NCBI RefSeq assembly: GCF_050003625.1
Contig: NC_134400.1
Location: 192,415,726-192,479,725 of the forward strand
Length of the DNA stretch: 64,000 nucleotides
Source: Haematobia irritans
Taxonomy: Eukaryota > Arthropoda > Insecta > Diptera > Muscidae
Direction: 5' to 3'
Positions 11,499 through 22,557 of the stretch are shown in pieces. Numbering within the stretch: the first letter of the stretch is position 1; every line of letters begins with the position of its first letter. Made by a program: the position numbers and the translations under genes. The notes beneath the pieces are model-generated. The model saw nothing but the letters and a program-made list of their open reading frames with translations. It was not told the DNA's origin and made no database searches.

Positions 11499-11553
11499 CC
11501 GAATTTTTAATACCCTTAATCAAAGGATTTGGTTAAGGGTATTAAAAATTCGG
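11499..11553. repeat. Perfect 21-bp inverted repeat at SINE 5' junction
   Basis: The left arm (11499-11519, beginning CCGAATTTTTAATAC) is the exact reverse complement of the right arm (11533-11553), with 13 nt between them. The left arm lies inside the target duplication pair and the right arm outside, so the left arm looks like filler copied from the flank during SINE insertion. Confidence 0.85.
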
Positions 11554-12417
11554 TCTGTCTTAACTTACGGCCCTATATTCTTGTTGTTATTCAACTGTTT
11601 CCAGATTTGTTTTTCTTCATACCACTCTTCATGCTATAGTATAGCACCTGCTTCACATGAGATTCCTATTGAGCAGTAGCAAACGGACAAAGTTCCATAT
11701 TTTTAATGGCCCAAAAATTTCTTCCATAAAGAATTTTTCCTACATTCCATTTTGTAAAGCCATGAATTTGTTTGGATTCAATTCTCACAATGAGTTCACT
11801 TGCTAGCTGCAATGCAAACTACAATGGACGTTTATACATTGCGTCAATATACCACCCTCGCACAATTCCAAGTTGGCGAAAAGACACACTCTTGTTTTTT
11901 TCCAACAATTGTGTCATGAGCAGCGATACCTGGCTTGAGTGCTGCCATTGTCCCAGTGTACCATGACTTGCATGTCGCCACTTTTCATTGAACGCAACAT
12001 GAAAAATGATATGCAATAGGGGCTTCGTTCCATATCTATATAGAATAGTAGAGCACGGAGAGTACGGATGGAGGGGCGGATGGTGGATGGTTGGATTGCA
12101 CTTGAAATCCATTAGTGTTTTATGGAATATAATACCCCACATACATCAATATTGATGTAATATCTTTACGTTGTCATATTCACATAAAAAACCTCCCATT
12201 CCATTCATCTGCAGTCAGTCAAATCCACTTTTCACTTACAGTTGCATACTCAAAGACATAAATGGGATAAAGCCTTCATACCTTTTGGACCATTCTTGTG
12301 AATGTGTATTTGAAAGTCATAGAATATGAGTGTGAATTTTATTCGATTTCTATGAATCGGTGTCTGACAGACAGTCCATTGGTTTTTTTATTCTATACAA
12401 AGAGGATATTTACAACC
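11554..12417. other. Unassigned single-copy-like sequence
   Basis: No tandem repeats, TIRs or domains seen. The overlapping 64-, 65- and 107-codon frames on both strands have no recognisable features. Confidence 0.5.
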
Positions 12418-12667
12418 ATTACGGTTGCCACTCGAGCTAAAAATAATCTACTAAACTGTGGAAAAAATTTTCTATAGAAATAAAATTTTGACAAAAATTT
12501 CTATAGAAATAAAAATTTGACAAAATTTTCTATAGAAATAAAATTTGGAAAAAATTTTCTATAGAAATAAAATTTTGACAAAATTTTCTACAGAAATAAA
12601 ATTTTGACAATGTTTTCTATAAAAATAAAATTTTGGTAGATTATTTTTGGCTCGAGTGGCAACCATG
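12418..12667. mobile_element. TIR element with 29-bp satellite interior (A1)
   Basis: Left terminus CGGTTGCCACTCGAGCTAAA (continuing AATAATCTAC) and right terminus GTAGATTATTTTTGGCTCGA (continuing GTGGCAACC) are inverted copies about 29 bp long. Everything between is roughly six units of the satellite TTTTGACAAAATTTTCTATA + GAAATAAAA. This compact copy shows that the satellite can be the whole interior of a TIR element. No coding capacity. Confidence 0.8.
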
Positions 12668-13754
12668 ATTATGAACTGATATGGAACAATTTTTGTGTGA
12701 TTGGGGATCGGCTATATATAACTAGAGACCGATACGGACCAATTTTGGCATGGTTATTAGCGGCCTTATACTAACACCACATTGCAAATTTCAACCGGAT
12801 CGGATGAATTTTGCTCGTACAAGTGGCTCCGAAGTTCAAATCTGGAGAACGATTTATACGGGGGCTATATATAATTATGGACCGATATGGACCAATTCTT
12901 GCGTGTTACGTAGAGACCATATTCTAACAGCATGTTCCAAATTTCAACCGGATCGGATGAATTTTGCTCCTCTAAGAGGCTCCGGAGGTCAAATCTGGGG
13001 ATCGGCTTATATGGGGGCTATATATAATTATGGACCGATATGGACCAATTTTGGCATGGTCATTAGAGAACATATACTAAAACCATGTACCAAATTTCAG
13101 CTGGTTCGGATGAAATTTGCTTCTCTTAGAGGCTCCGCTAGCCAAATCGGGAGATCGATTTATATGGGGGCTATATATAATTATGGACCGATGTGGACCA
13201 ATTTTTTCATGGTTGTTAGAGACCATATACTTACACCCTGTTCCAAATTTCAGCCGGTTCGGATGAAATTTGGTTCTCTTAGAGGCTCCGCTAGCCAAAT
13301 CGGGGGATCGATTTATATGAGGGCTATATATATTTATGGACCGATGTGGACCAATTTTTGCATGGTTGTTAGAGACCATATACAAACACCATGTACCAAA
13401 TTTCAGCCGGATCGGATGACATTTGCTTCTCTTAGAGCAATCGCAAGCCAAATTTGGGGGTCCGTTTATATGGGGGCTATACGTAAAAGTGGACCGATAT
13501 GGCCCATGTGCAATGCCATCCGACCTACATTAATAACAACTACTTGTGCCAAGTTTCACGTCGATAGCTTGTTTCGTTCCGAAGTTAGCGTGATTTCAAC
13601 AGACGGATGGACGGATATGCTCAGATCGACTCAGAATTTCACCACGACCCAGAATATATATACTTTATGGGGTCTTAGAGCAATATTTCGATGTGTTACA
13701 AACGGAATGACAAAGTTAATATACCCCCATCCTATGATGGAGGGTATAAAAAGC
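12668..13754 (-). mobile_element. F1 element copy 3, hairpin end replaced by TIR-satellite element
   Basis: Seven or so 153-bp core units, the CAGACGGATGGACGGA tract, the CTTTATGGGGTCTTAGAGCA block and the right subterminal repeat (ATGATGGAGGGTA). The left side joins the A1 element at ACCATGATTATGAAC; the same joint, inverted, occurs near 56150. One frame is open for 337 codons as 51-residue repeats. This is attributed to the unit being 3n long and not called a gene. Confidence 0.75.
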
Positions 13755-13787
13755 AGACATTAAAGAAATAAACATATTTCCAAATGA

Positions 13788-14430
13788 GGATATAGAAATA
13801 ATATTTTGACAAAATTTTCTGTAGAAATAAAATTTTGACAAAATTTTCTATAGAAATATAAATTTGACAAAATTTTCTATAGAAATAAAATTTTGACAAA
13901 ATTTTCTATAGATATAAAATTTTGTTAAAAATTTCTATAGAAAATAAAATTTTGACAAAATTTTCTATAGAAATAAAAATTTTACAAAATTTTCTATAGA
14001 AATAAAATTTTGACAAAATTTTCTATAGAAATAAAATTTTGACCAAATTTTCTTTAGAAATAAAATTTTGACAAAATTTTCTATAGAAATAAAATATTTA
14101 CAAAATTTTCTCTAGAAATAAAATTTTGACAAAATTTTCTCTAGAAATAATATTTTGACAAAATTTTCTATAGAAATAAAATTTTGACCAAATTTTCTTT
14201 AGAAATAAAATTTTGACAAAATATTTAATATAAATAAAATTTTGACAAAATTTTCTATAGAAATAAAATTTTTACAAAATTTTCTCTAGAAATAAAATTT
14301 TGACAAAATTTTCTATAGAAATAAAATTTTGACAAAATTTTCTATAGAAATAAAATTTTGACAAAATATTTTATATAAATAAAATTTTGACAAAATTTTC
14401 AATATTTAGAAATAACATTTTGCAAAATAT
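13788..14430 (+). repeat. AT-rich 29-bp satellite array A2
   Basis: About 22 units of TTTTGACAAAATTTTCTATA + GAAATAAAA with point variants and a few one-base length changes. Each unit holds the 12-bp palindrome TTTCTATAGAAA and the 8-bp palindrome AAAATTTT. Confidence 0.9.
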
Positions 14431-14885
14431 TCTTTTAATTTGATGTTATGTAATATTAGCATCTTTTGGCTTCGAAAAGTTCATTTTTAGTACTTTTTCA
14501 TCAACATCTTTTATCATCCCTGGTATGAGCCCTTTCTTTCTATAGATTTATGAGAGAGCCCAGCAGACTCACACATATGTAAAACAAATGATTGCAAAAT
14601 GATGATAGCCAGTAGGACAATTTGTTTGTATTGCAGACCATTAAGACCATTAGCTTTATAAGGAATTTTGATTATTTTATCATTACATGATTTTTTATTT
14701 ACAATATTCTATTCTATGCGTAGTTTTAATTTAAAGAGAGCCATATAATCTATATATGTATGTATATGTGTCTAATATCTTTGGCCTCTATTTTGTCTAT
14801 GAATCGGCGAAATGAACTTCAACTTGAAGGATACTAAACAAATTATACCACCCAAAAAACCTTGAGCGGTTCCAAAGATTCTATC
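14431..14885. other. Unassigned sequence
   Basis: Old AT-rich sequence with no assigned gene. Its last bases (TTCCAAAGATT...) have a local match at 19241, useful as an empty-site comparison for the next element. Confidence 0.5.
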
Positions 14886-14887
14886 TA

Positions 14888-15785
14888 CACCGAAAGAATT
14901 TTCTTCGTAAAAAGAACGAAAAATTTCGTTAAAAGTACGAAATTTGTCATTGTTTTACAACCAAAGAAACTTTTCATTAAAAGTACGAAATATTTCGTAC
15001 TTTTTACGAAGAAAAGTTCTTCCAAAATTTTCGTAGTTTGTAAGAAAAAAATTCGTACTTTTTATGAAGAATCTTCGTACTTTTTATGAAAAATCTTCGT
15101 ACTTTTTATGAAACAATTTCGTTCTTTTTATGAAAATGTTTCGTACTTTTTATGAAAAATTTTCGTAGTTTTTATGAAAAATTTTCGTACTTTTTATGAA
15201 AAAATTTCGTACTTTTTTCTGAAAAATGTTCGAACTTTTAAAAAAAAATTATAGTTGAAAGTGCATTTGGTTGTAGTTGCAAGTGTGAAAAATGACATCA
15301 CTTCTTTAAATCTTAAGTTTTTGAATAATTTTTAGTTTTATTGCTTCACTTTTATTCATAGCACGCTATCACCCAAATGAGAAGTAGCATAGACTTGCAT
15401 AAAAAAGTAGAATAAAGGAATACACTCAAGCACATTATAAAAGACAATTTAATGCCGCGAACGGAAATTTTACAACTTCAATGAAACTTCTTCGTTATTT
15501 CAAAGAAAATGTTTCGTACTTTTTATGAAGAAATTTTAACGCAGAATGTTTCGTAAAATATTCGTAAAAACTTCTTCACAAAATTTATGAAATGTGAAGA
15601 AATTTTCGTTAAAAGTACGAACTTTTTACGAAGAAAAGTTAATGTAGAATGTTTCGTATATTCGTAAAATGTTCTTCGTAAAATTTACGAAAATGAATGA
15701 AAATTTCGTTATTTTAATGAAGAATTCAGGAAGAATAGTTAATGAAGAATTCTTCGTAAAATTAACGAAGAGAATTCTTTCGGTG
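14888..15785. mobile_element. MITE with CACCGAAAGAATT termini and TA target duplication
   Basis: Left terminus CACCGAAAGAATTTTCTTCG and right terminus AGAATTCTTTCGGTG are inverted copies flanked by TA (14886-14887, 15786-15787). The interior has dense, short inverted motifs of the form TTCGTACTTTTTATGAAAAA repeated about ten times, plus a non-repetitive centre near 15240-15470. No transposase. The length is 898 bp. A site at 19241-19278 matches both flanks without the element, supporting the boundaries. Confidence 0.85.
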
Positions 15786-15787
15786 TA

Positions 15788-16759
15788 TAGACTAATGATT
15801 TTGATATTGATCAGTATTTTGCTGGCTCTTGATCCCAAATCGGGAAGCTTTTGTCCTCGAAAATCCAGAATTTTAAATTAAAATTCTTCACAAATATCCT
15901 CAATAATGTATTGACAAATTTTTCGAAAAAATATGAAGAAATATGCTCCAATGTAGAAACTCAGTTATAATTAAAAAAGCTCAAAATAGATTAACATGAT
16001 TGGAAACATGTTAATGTACTTCGGATAATTAACTTTGTCAAAATGCTCTTTATCTAGGTGGCCTTGAAAATTTTGTAACAACCTTGACCAAAAAACAAAC
16101 AAATAGAATTTTTCAGTTCCCCAATTTTTCCCAACCCTTTCTAAAGGGTTTTCAATATTTCTCTTTTCTCTCTATCCTTGGCTTTATGTGCTCGCTCAAT
16201 CACCAATGTAATTTCTTTCACACTAGAGACCTTTGTTGGACTTGAGATAAGGACAATACAAATTCTGTGTTCAATTTGTAGAACAATAAACAACAAAGAC
16301 CACTGTAGGCAACATCTAGTCAACCAGCTAGACAGCTAACCAACCGGCCAAGCAGCCCATTATCCAAGTACACAGAAGTGTAGAGATACGAAGAGATACA
16401 AAAACGTAAAACTGTCAAAGTGTGCAAACAACTCCCACATGGAACATAAAACGCACATTAAACGCCACCAAACAGATAACGGCGGTCCATTTTCATAGAA
16501 GCTAGCCAACAACCAAACATGAGGCTGATGATCTCGAATATGGAAGATAAACCAAAAGCATTGTAATGGACAAACACAGTTATTCGAACAGACACCAACG
16601 ACTAGTGGGCAAAATATCATGACGCAGGTCAAGGCATTATTATGGCAACAAATCGTTAGAAAAGAAAGCAAATATAGTTTTTTTTTTAATGCTGGCAATG
16701 ATTGAGATAAATTTTTATTTAAGAGCCAGCGTTGATTCAACATAGACTGGGTATTTAGT
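15788..16759. other. Unassigned sequence
   Basis: No gene recognised. A 156-codon reverse frame (16360-16830) is cysteine-rich and without a domain; its start lies inside the hAT-like MITE, so it is not credible as a gene. Confidence 0.5.
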
Positions 16760-16767
16760 ATCTCAAT

Positions 16768-17192
16768 CATAGACCCTTTAATACATAGATGATCCACTAT
16801 TCTCTTTAAAAAAAAATGTGTCAGTTCCAAAAATTAATTTTCTGACATTTCGTTTTGATTTTTTCGTAAAGAGTCAGTCCCAAACATTAATTTTCGTGCA
16901 TTTGCTTTTGTGTTGTTCGTAAAGAGCAATGCTGCTCAAAATTAAATTTCGTATTTTCGCGATTTTGGTCACAATTTTTTGTTCAAATATGAACTTTTAA
17001 TATATTAATTTATTTATAAATCCTTTGTTGCATCATACACGTTCTAATTTTGTGTAAAATTGGCAAACTACAAAAAGGAAAACGAAAGAGATTGTAAGCG
17101 TGCTCTTATTTTTCTCGTTTATTCTTAATCTTCGGAACTATCAAAAATAGTTTGACACTCATGGCTCATCTATCTAAAGTCTATAGTCTATG
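16768..17192. mobile_element. 425-bp hAT-like MITE, copy 1
   Basis: Starts CATAGACCCTTTAATACATA and ends CTAAAGTCTATAGTCTATG, imperfect inverted termini. Perfect 8-bp direct repeats ATCTCAAT lie at 16760-16767 and 17193-17200. The second copy at 17919-18339 is nearly identical but has a different 8-bp duplication, which fixes both ends. An 8-bp duplication and a CA-starting terminus fit the hAT superfamily, though the terminus is not a classic hAT sequence. Confidence 0.9.
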
Positions 17193-17238
17193 ATCTCAAT
17201 TTGTAGCAACCCATACGCAATGTTAGTAGAGTTAGATA

Positions 17239-17847
17239 CAGTGTTGCCAACTCCCCAAGGCCAAAAAGCACCAAAAAAATATTATAAATTCTAACATGCC
17301 ACATACCACCATAAAATCGATAATTAAATGCTGTACCAAAAAAAAAAAAACGTATACACCTTGATCAGTTTTAATGCTTTCGTCCAATTCATTTTGATCA
17401 GTGATGTTTTTCAACTTTCAAAATATTAATATATGGAAGGAGTCTATTGCTTATCTCAGTTGTGCGTTTTGTGGATTTAATACAAACGTTTTTAATGACA
17501 TCTTTACCAAATTCAAAAATTCGACACTCATCGCTCGACTTTCCTACAGAATACCCTAAATAACAATATTAATTAAAAAATAATCAATACCAACTTCATA
17601 ACAATCAAATTCTATATTTGGCAATTAATTTGAGTTTCTTCGGCTCTTGAAAGTCTAATCAAAATTTTTGTATCAATTAAACTTAATACTGTTCAAAATA
17701 AAAAAGCACCAAAAGCACTAAATGAATATACCAGAAAGCACCAAGTTGGTGCTTTTTTTTGAAAAGGCACCAAAAAGGCAATTTGGTGCCTTTTAGAAAT
17801 CAAAAAGCACTAAATTTGGTGCTAAAAGCACCAAATTGGCAACACTG
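17239..17847. mobile_element. hAT-like non-autonomous element, 609 bp
   Basis: Inverted termini CAGTGTTGCCAACT and AATTGGCAACACTG with perfect 8-bp direct repeats GTTAGATA at 17231-17238 and 17848-17855. Subterminal sequence is rich in AAAGCACCAAA motifs in both orientations, as in many hAT elements where they serve as transposase-binding sites. No transposase ORF. Confidence 0.9.
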
Positions 17848-17918
17848 GTTAGATACCATGAAATGAGTGAGATGTATATGTAAGCCTTTTGAGCGGGAGA
17901 GAGTATTAATGGAGCAAT

Positions 17919-18339
17919 CATAGACCCTTTAATACATAGATGATCCACTATTCTCTTTAAAAAAAAGTGTCAGTTCCAAAAATTAATTTTCTGACATTTC
18001 GTTTTGATTTTTTCGTAAAGAGTCAGTCCCAAACATTAATTTTCGTGCATTTGCTTTTGTGTTGTTCGTAAAGAGCAATGCTGCTCAAAATTAAATTTCG
18101 TATTTTCGCGATTTTGGTCACAATTTTTTGTTCAAATATGAACTTTTAATATATTAATTTATTTATAAATGATGCAACAGCATACACGTTCTAATTTTGT
18201 GTAAAATTGGCAAACTACAAAAAGGAAAACGAAAGAGATTGTAAGCGTGCTCTTATTTTTCTCGTTTATTCTTAATCTTCGGAACTATCAAAAATAGTTT
18301 GACACTCATGGCTCATCTATCTAAAGTCTATAGTCTATG
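17919..18339. mobile_element. 421-bp hAT-like MITE, copy 2
   Basis: Near-identical to 16768-17192; the clearest differences are a few bases lost near 17960 and around the CCTTTGTTGCATCATA segment (here GATGCAACAGCATA). Flanked by GGAGCAAT at 17911-17918 and 18340-18347. Confidence 0.9.
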
Positions 18340-18499
18340 GGAGCAATAAGGAAAGAGATATGTATTCTAAGAGAGAGAGTGCTAATACACTGATCTATTT
18401 GATGACTTATTAGGCACTCAAGCAACATGAATGGGATAAGTCAACTAAAGTAAGCCAGGGTTGATAAAGTTGTCACTTTTGTGTGTGTGTGTGTTTTTT

Positions 18500-21373
18500 A
18501 TACCCTGCGCCACACTGTGGAACACGGTATTATAAGTTAGTGCATATCAGCGTTGCCAGAATTGTTTCACCAAAAACCGCTAGATTTGTCCAAAAAACTA
18601 GCCAAAAAAAGCTAAAAAATGTTAAAAAATAGCTAGAAAAAAAGCTAAATTTTTTTGTATCAAAAGTCACATTTTTGATTGAAATTTAACAAACTTAAAG
18701 GCTTTATTTCACTTAAAATGCATATTATTTTAATTGTATTCATTTTATTTCCATTTCTGTGAGACTGTAAGAAAATCTATGTCATATTAGCTCTGTTTGC
18801 ATACTCGATACATTTTGATTACTATCACAAGTCCTTCATTTATATTTCCTAGTAAAAAACTTTTTTCCCGGTAAACTTGCAATTATCAGCTGGTTAATCG
18901 TCAACAAGTCCAATGTCGCATAGAACTGCATTAGAAAATATCAATATATTTCGTTTTAACTGAATTAATGATAAATTCGTGAACGTGTACACTTCACCTA
19001 ATATTACCCAAGAGAATAAAACCCATTCTAACTGTCTTGCAAGTTTATACTGAATAACTTTTATTCGAAAATTTCCCATACAAACCTATTGTCCAATTTT
19101 CGTAAATGTAAATCCATTCCATTAATAAATAGCAGATTTATTTTGATCCTATCACTACGAATTTTGTATTGCATTTTTTTGATGTTAAAAAAATAATACC
19201 ACATTCAAAACTTTATTTCCTTAATTATTTCTATGTTCTGTTCCAAAGATTTTGTACACTAATGATTTTGGTATTGATTCAGAGTCAAATTTGAATTTAT
19301 TCGTTTTTTTCAGCTTTTTCTTCATGAGCTATCACAGTGCTTTAAAAATGTGCTAACGACAACTTAAATTTCCAAATTCAGACTCGACTTTAAGTAGAAA
19401 TTATTCTGTGTATAAAATGTTGAAAAACCTCTTCTATTTTTGAACGCCATTTTGGTTTGTGGTCAAGATACAAAAACTCCACAAATCTAAAGACTATTTA
19501 ATAAATTTTAAGAATTTTTTAGAATTGACCCTAGCCTTCTTTCATGAAAAGATACCCATTTTTAAGTTGAATCACTTAACTATAAGGACAAAACGATTTT
19601 ATTGGCTTTTGGACAAGGAAAACAGTTTATAACATATAAGAGAAATTCACAAATGCTATTATAACCAAAATTCGCGTTCGTATTTTAAAGACATGAAATC
19701 TTTGGCCTCATGACAATATTTTTTCAGTGCACAAAGCAATTCACATCCACTATTTTAATTTAGTAATATCATAATAACTTTAGAATACGTATTAAAATAA
19801 CATAAAAAGGATAAACGAGTCAAATGCTATTATTCCTAATAATTTACTGACAGTTTATATAAGGAATTTGTATGGTAATAGTAGATTTAAAGTTTACGAT
19901 AACTTTTATGAATACGAGGAAAAAAACTTTACATCAAGGTGTATTTGCTGCAAAAATGCCCGCATAATGGCTGGAATAATTATTAAGGCTTCAATTGAGC
20001 TTTGAAATATGCGGAAACCCTTATTCTGGCAGCAAGACTTAGATAAAAACGAAGTTTTATCCATATTTCAATAGGAACATGTCGAAAATAAAAAAAGCCA
20101 AAAATAGCTAAAAGGGTCATGAAAAAAAGCCAGAAAAAAAGCTAAATGCATTTTTTCCCCGCTAAACGTCTTCAAAAAAAGCCAAATCTAGCGGGAAAAA
20201 AGCTAAATTGGCAACGCTGGTGCATATGTTTGTAACACCCAGAAGGAGACGAGATAGACACATGGTGTCTTTGGCAATAATGCTCAGGGTGGATCCCTGA
20301 GTCGATATAACCATGACCGTCTGTCCGTCCGTCCGTCCGTCCGTCCGTCTGTCTGTGAACACATTTTTGTGATCAAAGTCTAGGTCGCAATTTAAGTCCA
20401 ATCGCCTTCAAATTTGGCACTTGTTCCTAATTTGGATCAGAATAGAACCCTATTGATTTTGGAAGAAATCGGTTCAGATTTAGATATAGCTCCCAAATAT
20501 ATATCTTTCGCCCGATATTGACTAATATGGTTCTAAAAGCCAAATTTTGCACAGGGAGTAGATTTAGCATTGTAGCTATGCGTGCCAAATTTGGTTGAAA
20601 TCGGTTCAGATTTGGATATATCTCCCATATATAGCATTCGCCCGATTTACACTCATATGACCACAGAGGCAAATTTTTAACTCCGATTTAGTGGAAACAT
20701 TGCACAGGCAGTAGAATTAGCATTGTAGCTATGCGTGCCAAATTTATTTAAAATCGGTTCAGATTTAGATATATCTCCCATATATAGCTTTCGCCCGATT
20801 TACACTCATATGACCACAGAGGCCAATTTTTAACTCCAATTTAGTTGAAATTTTGTACAGAGAGTAGAATTAGCATTGTTGCTATGCGTGCCAAATTTGG
20901 TTGAAATCGGTTCAGATTTAGATATAGCTCCCATATATATGTTTTCCTGATTTCGACAAAAATGGACAAAATACCAACATTTTCCTTGTAAAATCGCCAC
21001 TGCTTAGTCGAAAAGTTGTGAAAATGACTCTAATTTTCCTAAACTTCTAATACATATATACCGAGCGATAAATCATAAATAAACTTTTTCGAAGTTTCCT
21101 TAAAATTGCTTCAGATTTAAATGTTTCCCATATATTTTTACTAACATTGTGTTCCACCCTAGTCCATTAGCCGACTTAAATTTTGAGTCTATAGATTTTG
21201 TAGAAGTCTGTCCAGATCGAGTAATATTTAAATGTATGTATTTGGGACAAACCTTTATATATAGCCCCCAACACATTTGACGGATGTGATATGGTATCGA
21301 AAATTTAGATCTACAAAGTGGTGCAGGGTATAATATAGTCGGCCCCGCCCGACTTTAGACTTTCCTTATTTGT
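18500..21373 (+). mobile_element. F2 element copy a, split by a hAT-like insertion
   Basis: The 5' end TACCCTGCGCCACACTGTGG forms a terminal stem. After removing the insertion at 18548-20219 the text reads GTTAGTGCATATGTTTG, the F2 consensus. Then come a GTCTGTCCGTCCGTCC tract at about 20318-20356, 153-bp core units (CAGATTTAGATATAGCTCCC), the subterminal repeat GTGGTGCAGGGTA, the hairpin AGTCGG-CCCCGC-CCGACT and the end CCTTATTTGT. Its right edge abuts a mariner inside the transposase ORF, so F2 post-dates that mariner. Confidence 0.85.
18548..20219. mobile_element. hAT-like element, 1672 bp, inside F2
   Basis: Termini CAGCGTTGCCAGAATT and AATTGGCAACGCTG, with perfect 8-bp direct repeats GTGCATAT at 18540-18547 and 20220-20227. 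Subterminal regions repeat AAAAAGCTAAA and AGCCAAAAA motifs. Same terminus family as 17239-17847 (CAGYGTTGCCA). No frame longer than 61 codons, so it is a non-autonomous or decayed copy. Confidence 0.9.
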
Positions 21374-22231
21374 TTCTTCTTCATATGGGGCCGTTTTGCC
21401 GCGATTTCGACCTTCAAACGCTCCAATAACGCCATTTAATAGTCACTGTTAATGGTTTTTCCCTTCTGAAGATAATCGATAAAAATTATTCCATGCACAT
21501 CCCAAAAAACAGAGACCATTACTTTGCCAGGGGACTTTTGAGTCTTTCCACGCTTCGGAGACGGTTCACCGGTCTCTGTCCACTCAGCCGACTGTCGATT
21601 AGACTCAGGAGTGTAGTGATGGAGCCATGTTTCATCCAGTGTCACATATCGAAGAAAAAACTCGGGTGTATTACGAGTTAACAGCTGAGCTCGCGCGGCA
21701 CCCATTTTGCACAGAGCTGCGGCATATCCAAATATTGATGAATGAGATGACCAACACGTTCCTTTGATATCTTTAAGGCCTCTGCTATCTCGATCAACTT
21801 CATTTTACGGTCATTCAAAATCATTTTGTGGATTTTTTTGATGTTTTCGTCGGTAACCACCTCTTTTGGGCGTCCACTGCGTTCACCGTCCTCCGTGCTC
21901 ATTTCACCACGCTTGAATTTTGCATACCAATCAAATATTGTTGATTTTCCTGGGGCAGAGTCCGGAAACTCATTATCAAGCCAAGTTTTTGCTTCCACCG
22001 TATTCTTTCCCTTCAGAAGACAGTATTTTATCAAAATACGAAATTCCTTTTTTTCCATTTTATTCATAATAACAAAAGTTGCCTCACAACAGACGCTCTA
22101 TCTCACAAACTAATTGACTTACAGACGTCAAATTTTGACACGAATCATTTGAAGGTTGGTACTATATAATATGCATTTAATACTAGCGACGCCATCTGTG
22201 TGTCAGACCGGGGACTTATCAGCCAACCTGT
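21374..22231 (-). mobile_element. irritans-type mariner, 3'-truncated
   Basis: The 5' terminus (reverse strand ACAGGTTGGCTGATAAGTCC) ends at 22231 with TA at 22232-22233. The element is cut at 21373 by the F2 end, losing the second half of the transposase and the other terminus. The terminus and protein closely resemble the Himar1 type of Haematobia. Confidence 0.92.
21377..22058 (-). pseudogene. Mariner transposase, broken and truncated
   Basis: The start is set at the ATG at 22058 (MEKKEFRILIKY). Residues 1-125 form the paired HTH DNA-binding region (LIKYCLLKGKNTVEAKTWLD; KLIEIAEALKISKERVGHLI) with a GERSGRPKE linker. After WVPREL a deletion, with a short GCT repeat at the joint, shifts the frame near 21690 and removes the stretch linking the HTH to the catalytic domain. 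The next frame resumes at QLLTRNTPEFF and carries the first catalytic Asp in YVTLDETWLHHY. A stop codon follows TINSDY at 21436. Residues MALLERLKVEIAAKRPHMKK are readable beyond it before the F2 junction, so the second and third Asp of the DD34D triad are absent. It cannot be functional. Confidence 0.92.
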
Positions 22232-22233
22232 TA

Positions 22234-22557
22234 CTCTTTATTGTCTAAACTGGAACGTATTTCTTTCACAACTCTGTGACATTGTTCGGGGGTCCCATGG
22301 GAAGTTCGAAATCCAAACTGGTGTTCTGGAATAATATTTAATTTTTCCAATACTGGTAGCAATCGTTTCTGAAAAAGTTTTTCAAACAATTTCGAAAATG
22401 TTGTCAGAAGACTTATGGGCCTGTAAGAGGAGACTTCATTTTCTTTTTTGCCGGGTTTTAACGCCATGATAATTTTTGCGAGCTTCCAATGACTAGGGAA
22501 GTAAGATAGTCTTAATATGGAGCTAAATAGGAGAGTTATATAAATAAGCCCTTTTTT
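22234..22557 (-). pseudogene. Jockey-like LINE reverse transcriptase fragment
   Basis: Reverse transcriptase of a non-LTR retrotransposon. The readable frame runs from about KKGLIYITLLFSSIL through FPSHWKLAKIIMALKPGKKE, SSYRPISLLTTFSKLFEKLF and IIPEHQFGFRTSHGTPEQCH to LDNKE. SYRPISLL and GFR.xHGTPEQ are typical of finger and palm motifs upstream of the catalytic YADD in Jockey/CR1-type enzymes; the YADD part is not present. The fragment is cut on its 3' side by the mariner (TA at 22232-22233) and on its 5' side by the satellite. No LINE tail or ORF1 is visible nearby. Confidence 0.85.

Noticed and set aside
12750..13763. 337-residue protein gene
   Set aside because: The frame consists of 51-residue repeats from the 153-bp F1 core, starts and stops with the element, and matches no domain.
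16360..16830. 156-residue reverse-strand ORF
   Set aside because: It begins inside the hAT-like MITE, has no domain and has an odd Cys/Trp-rich composition.
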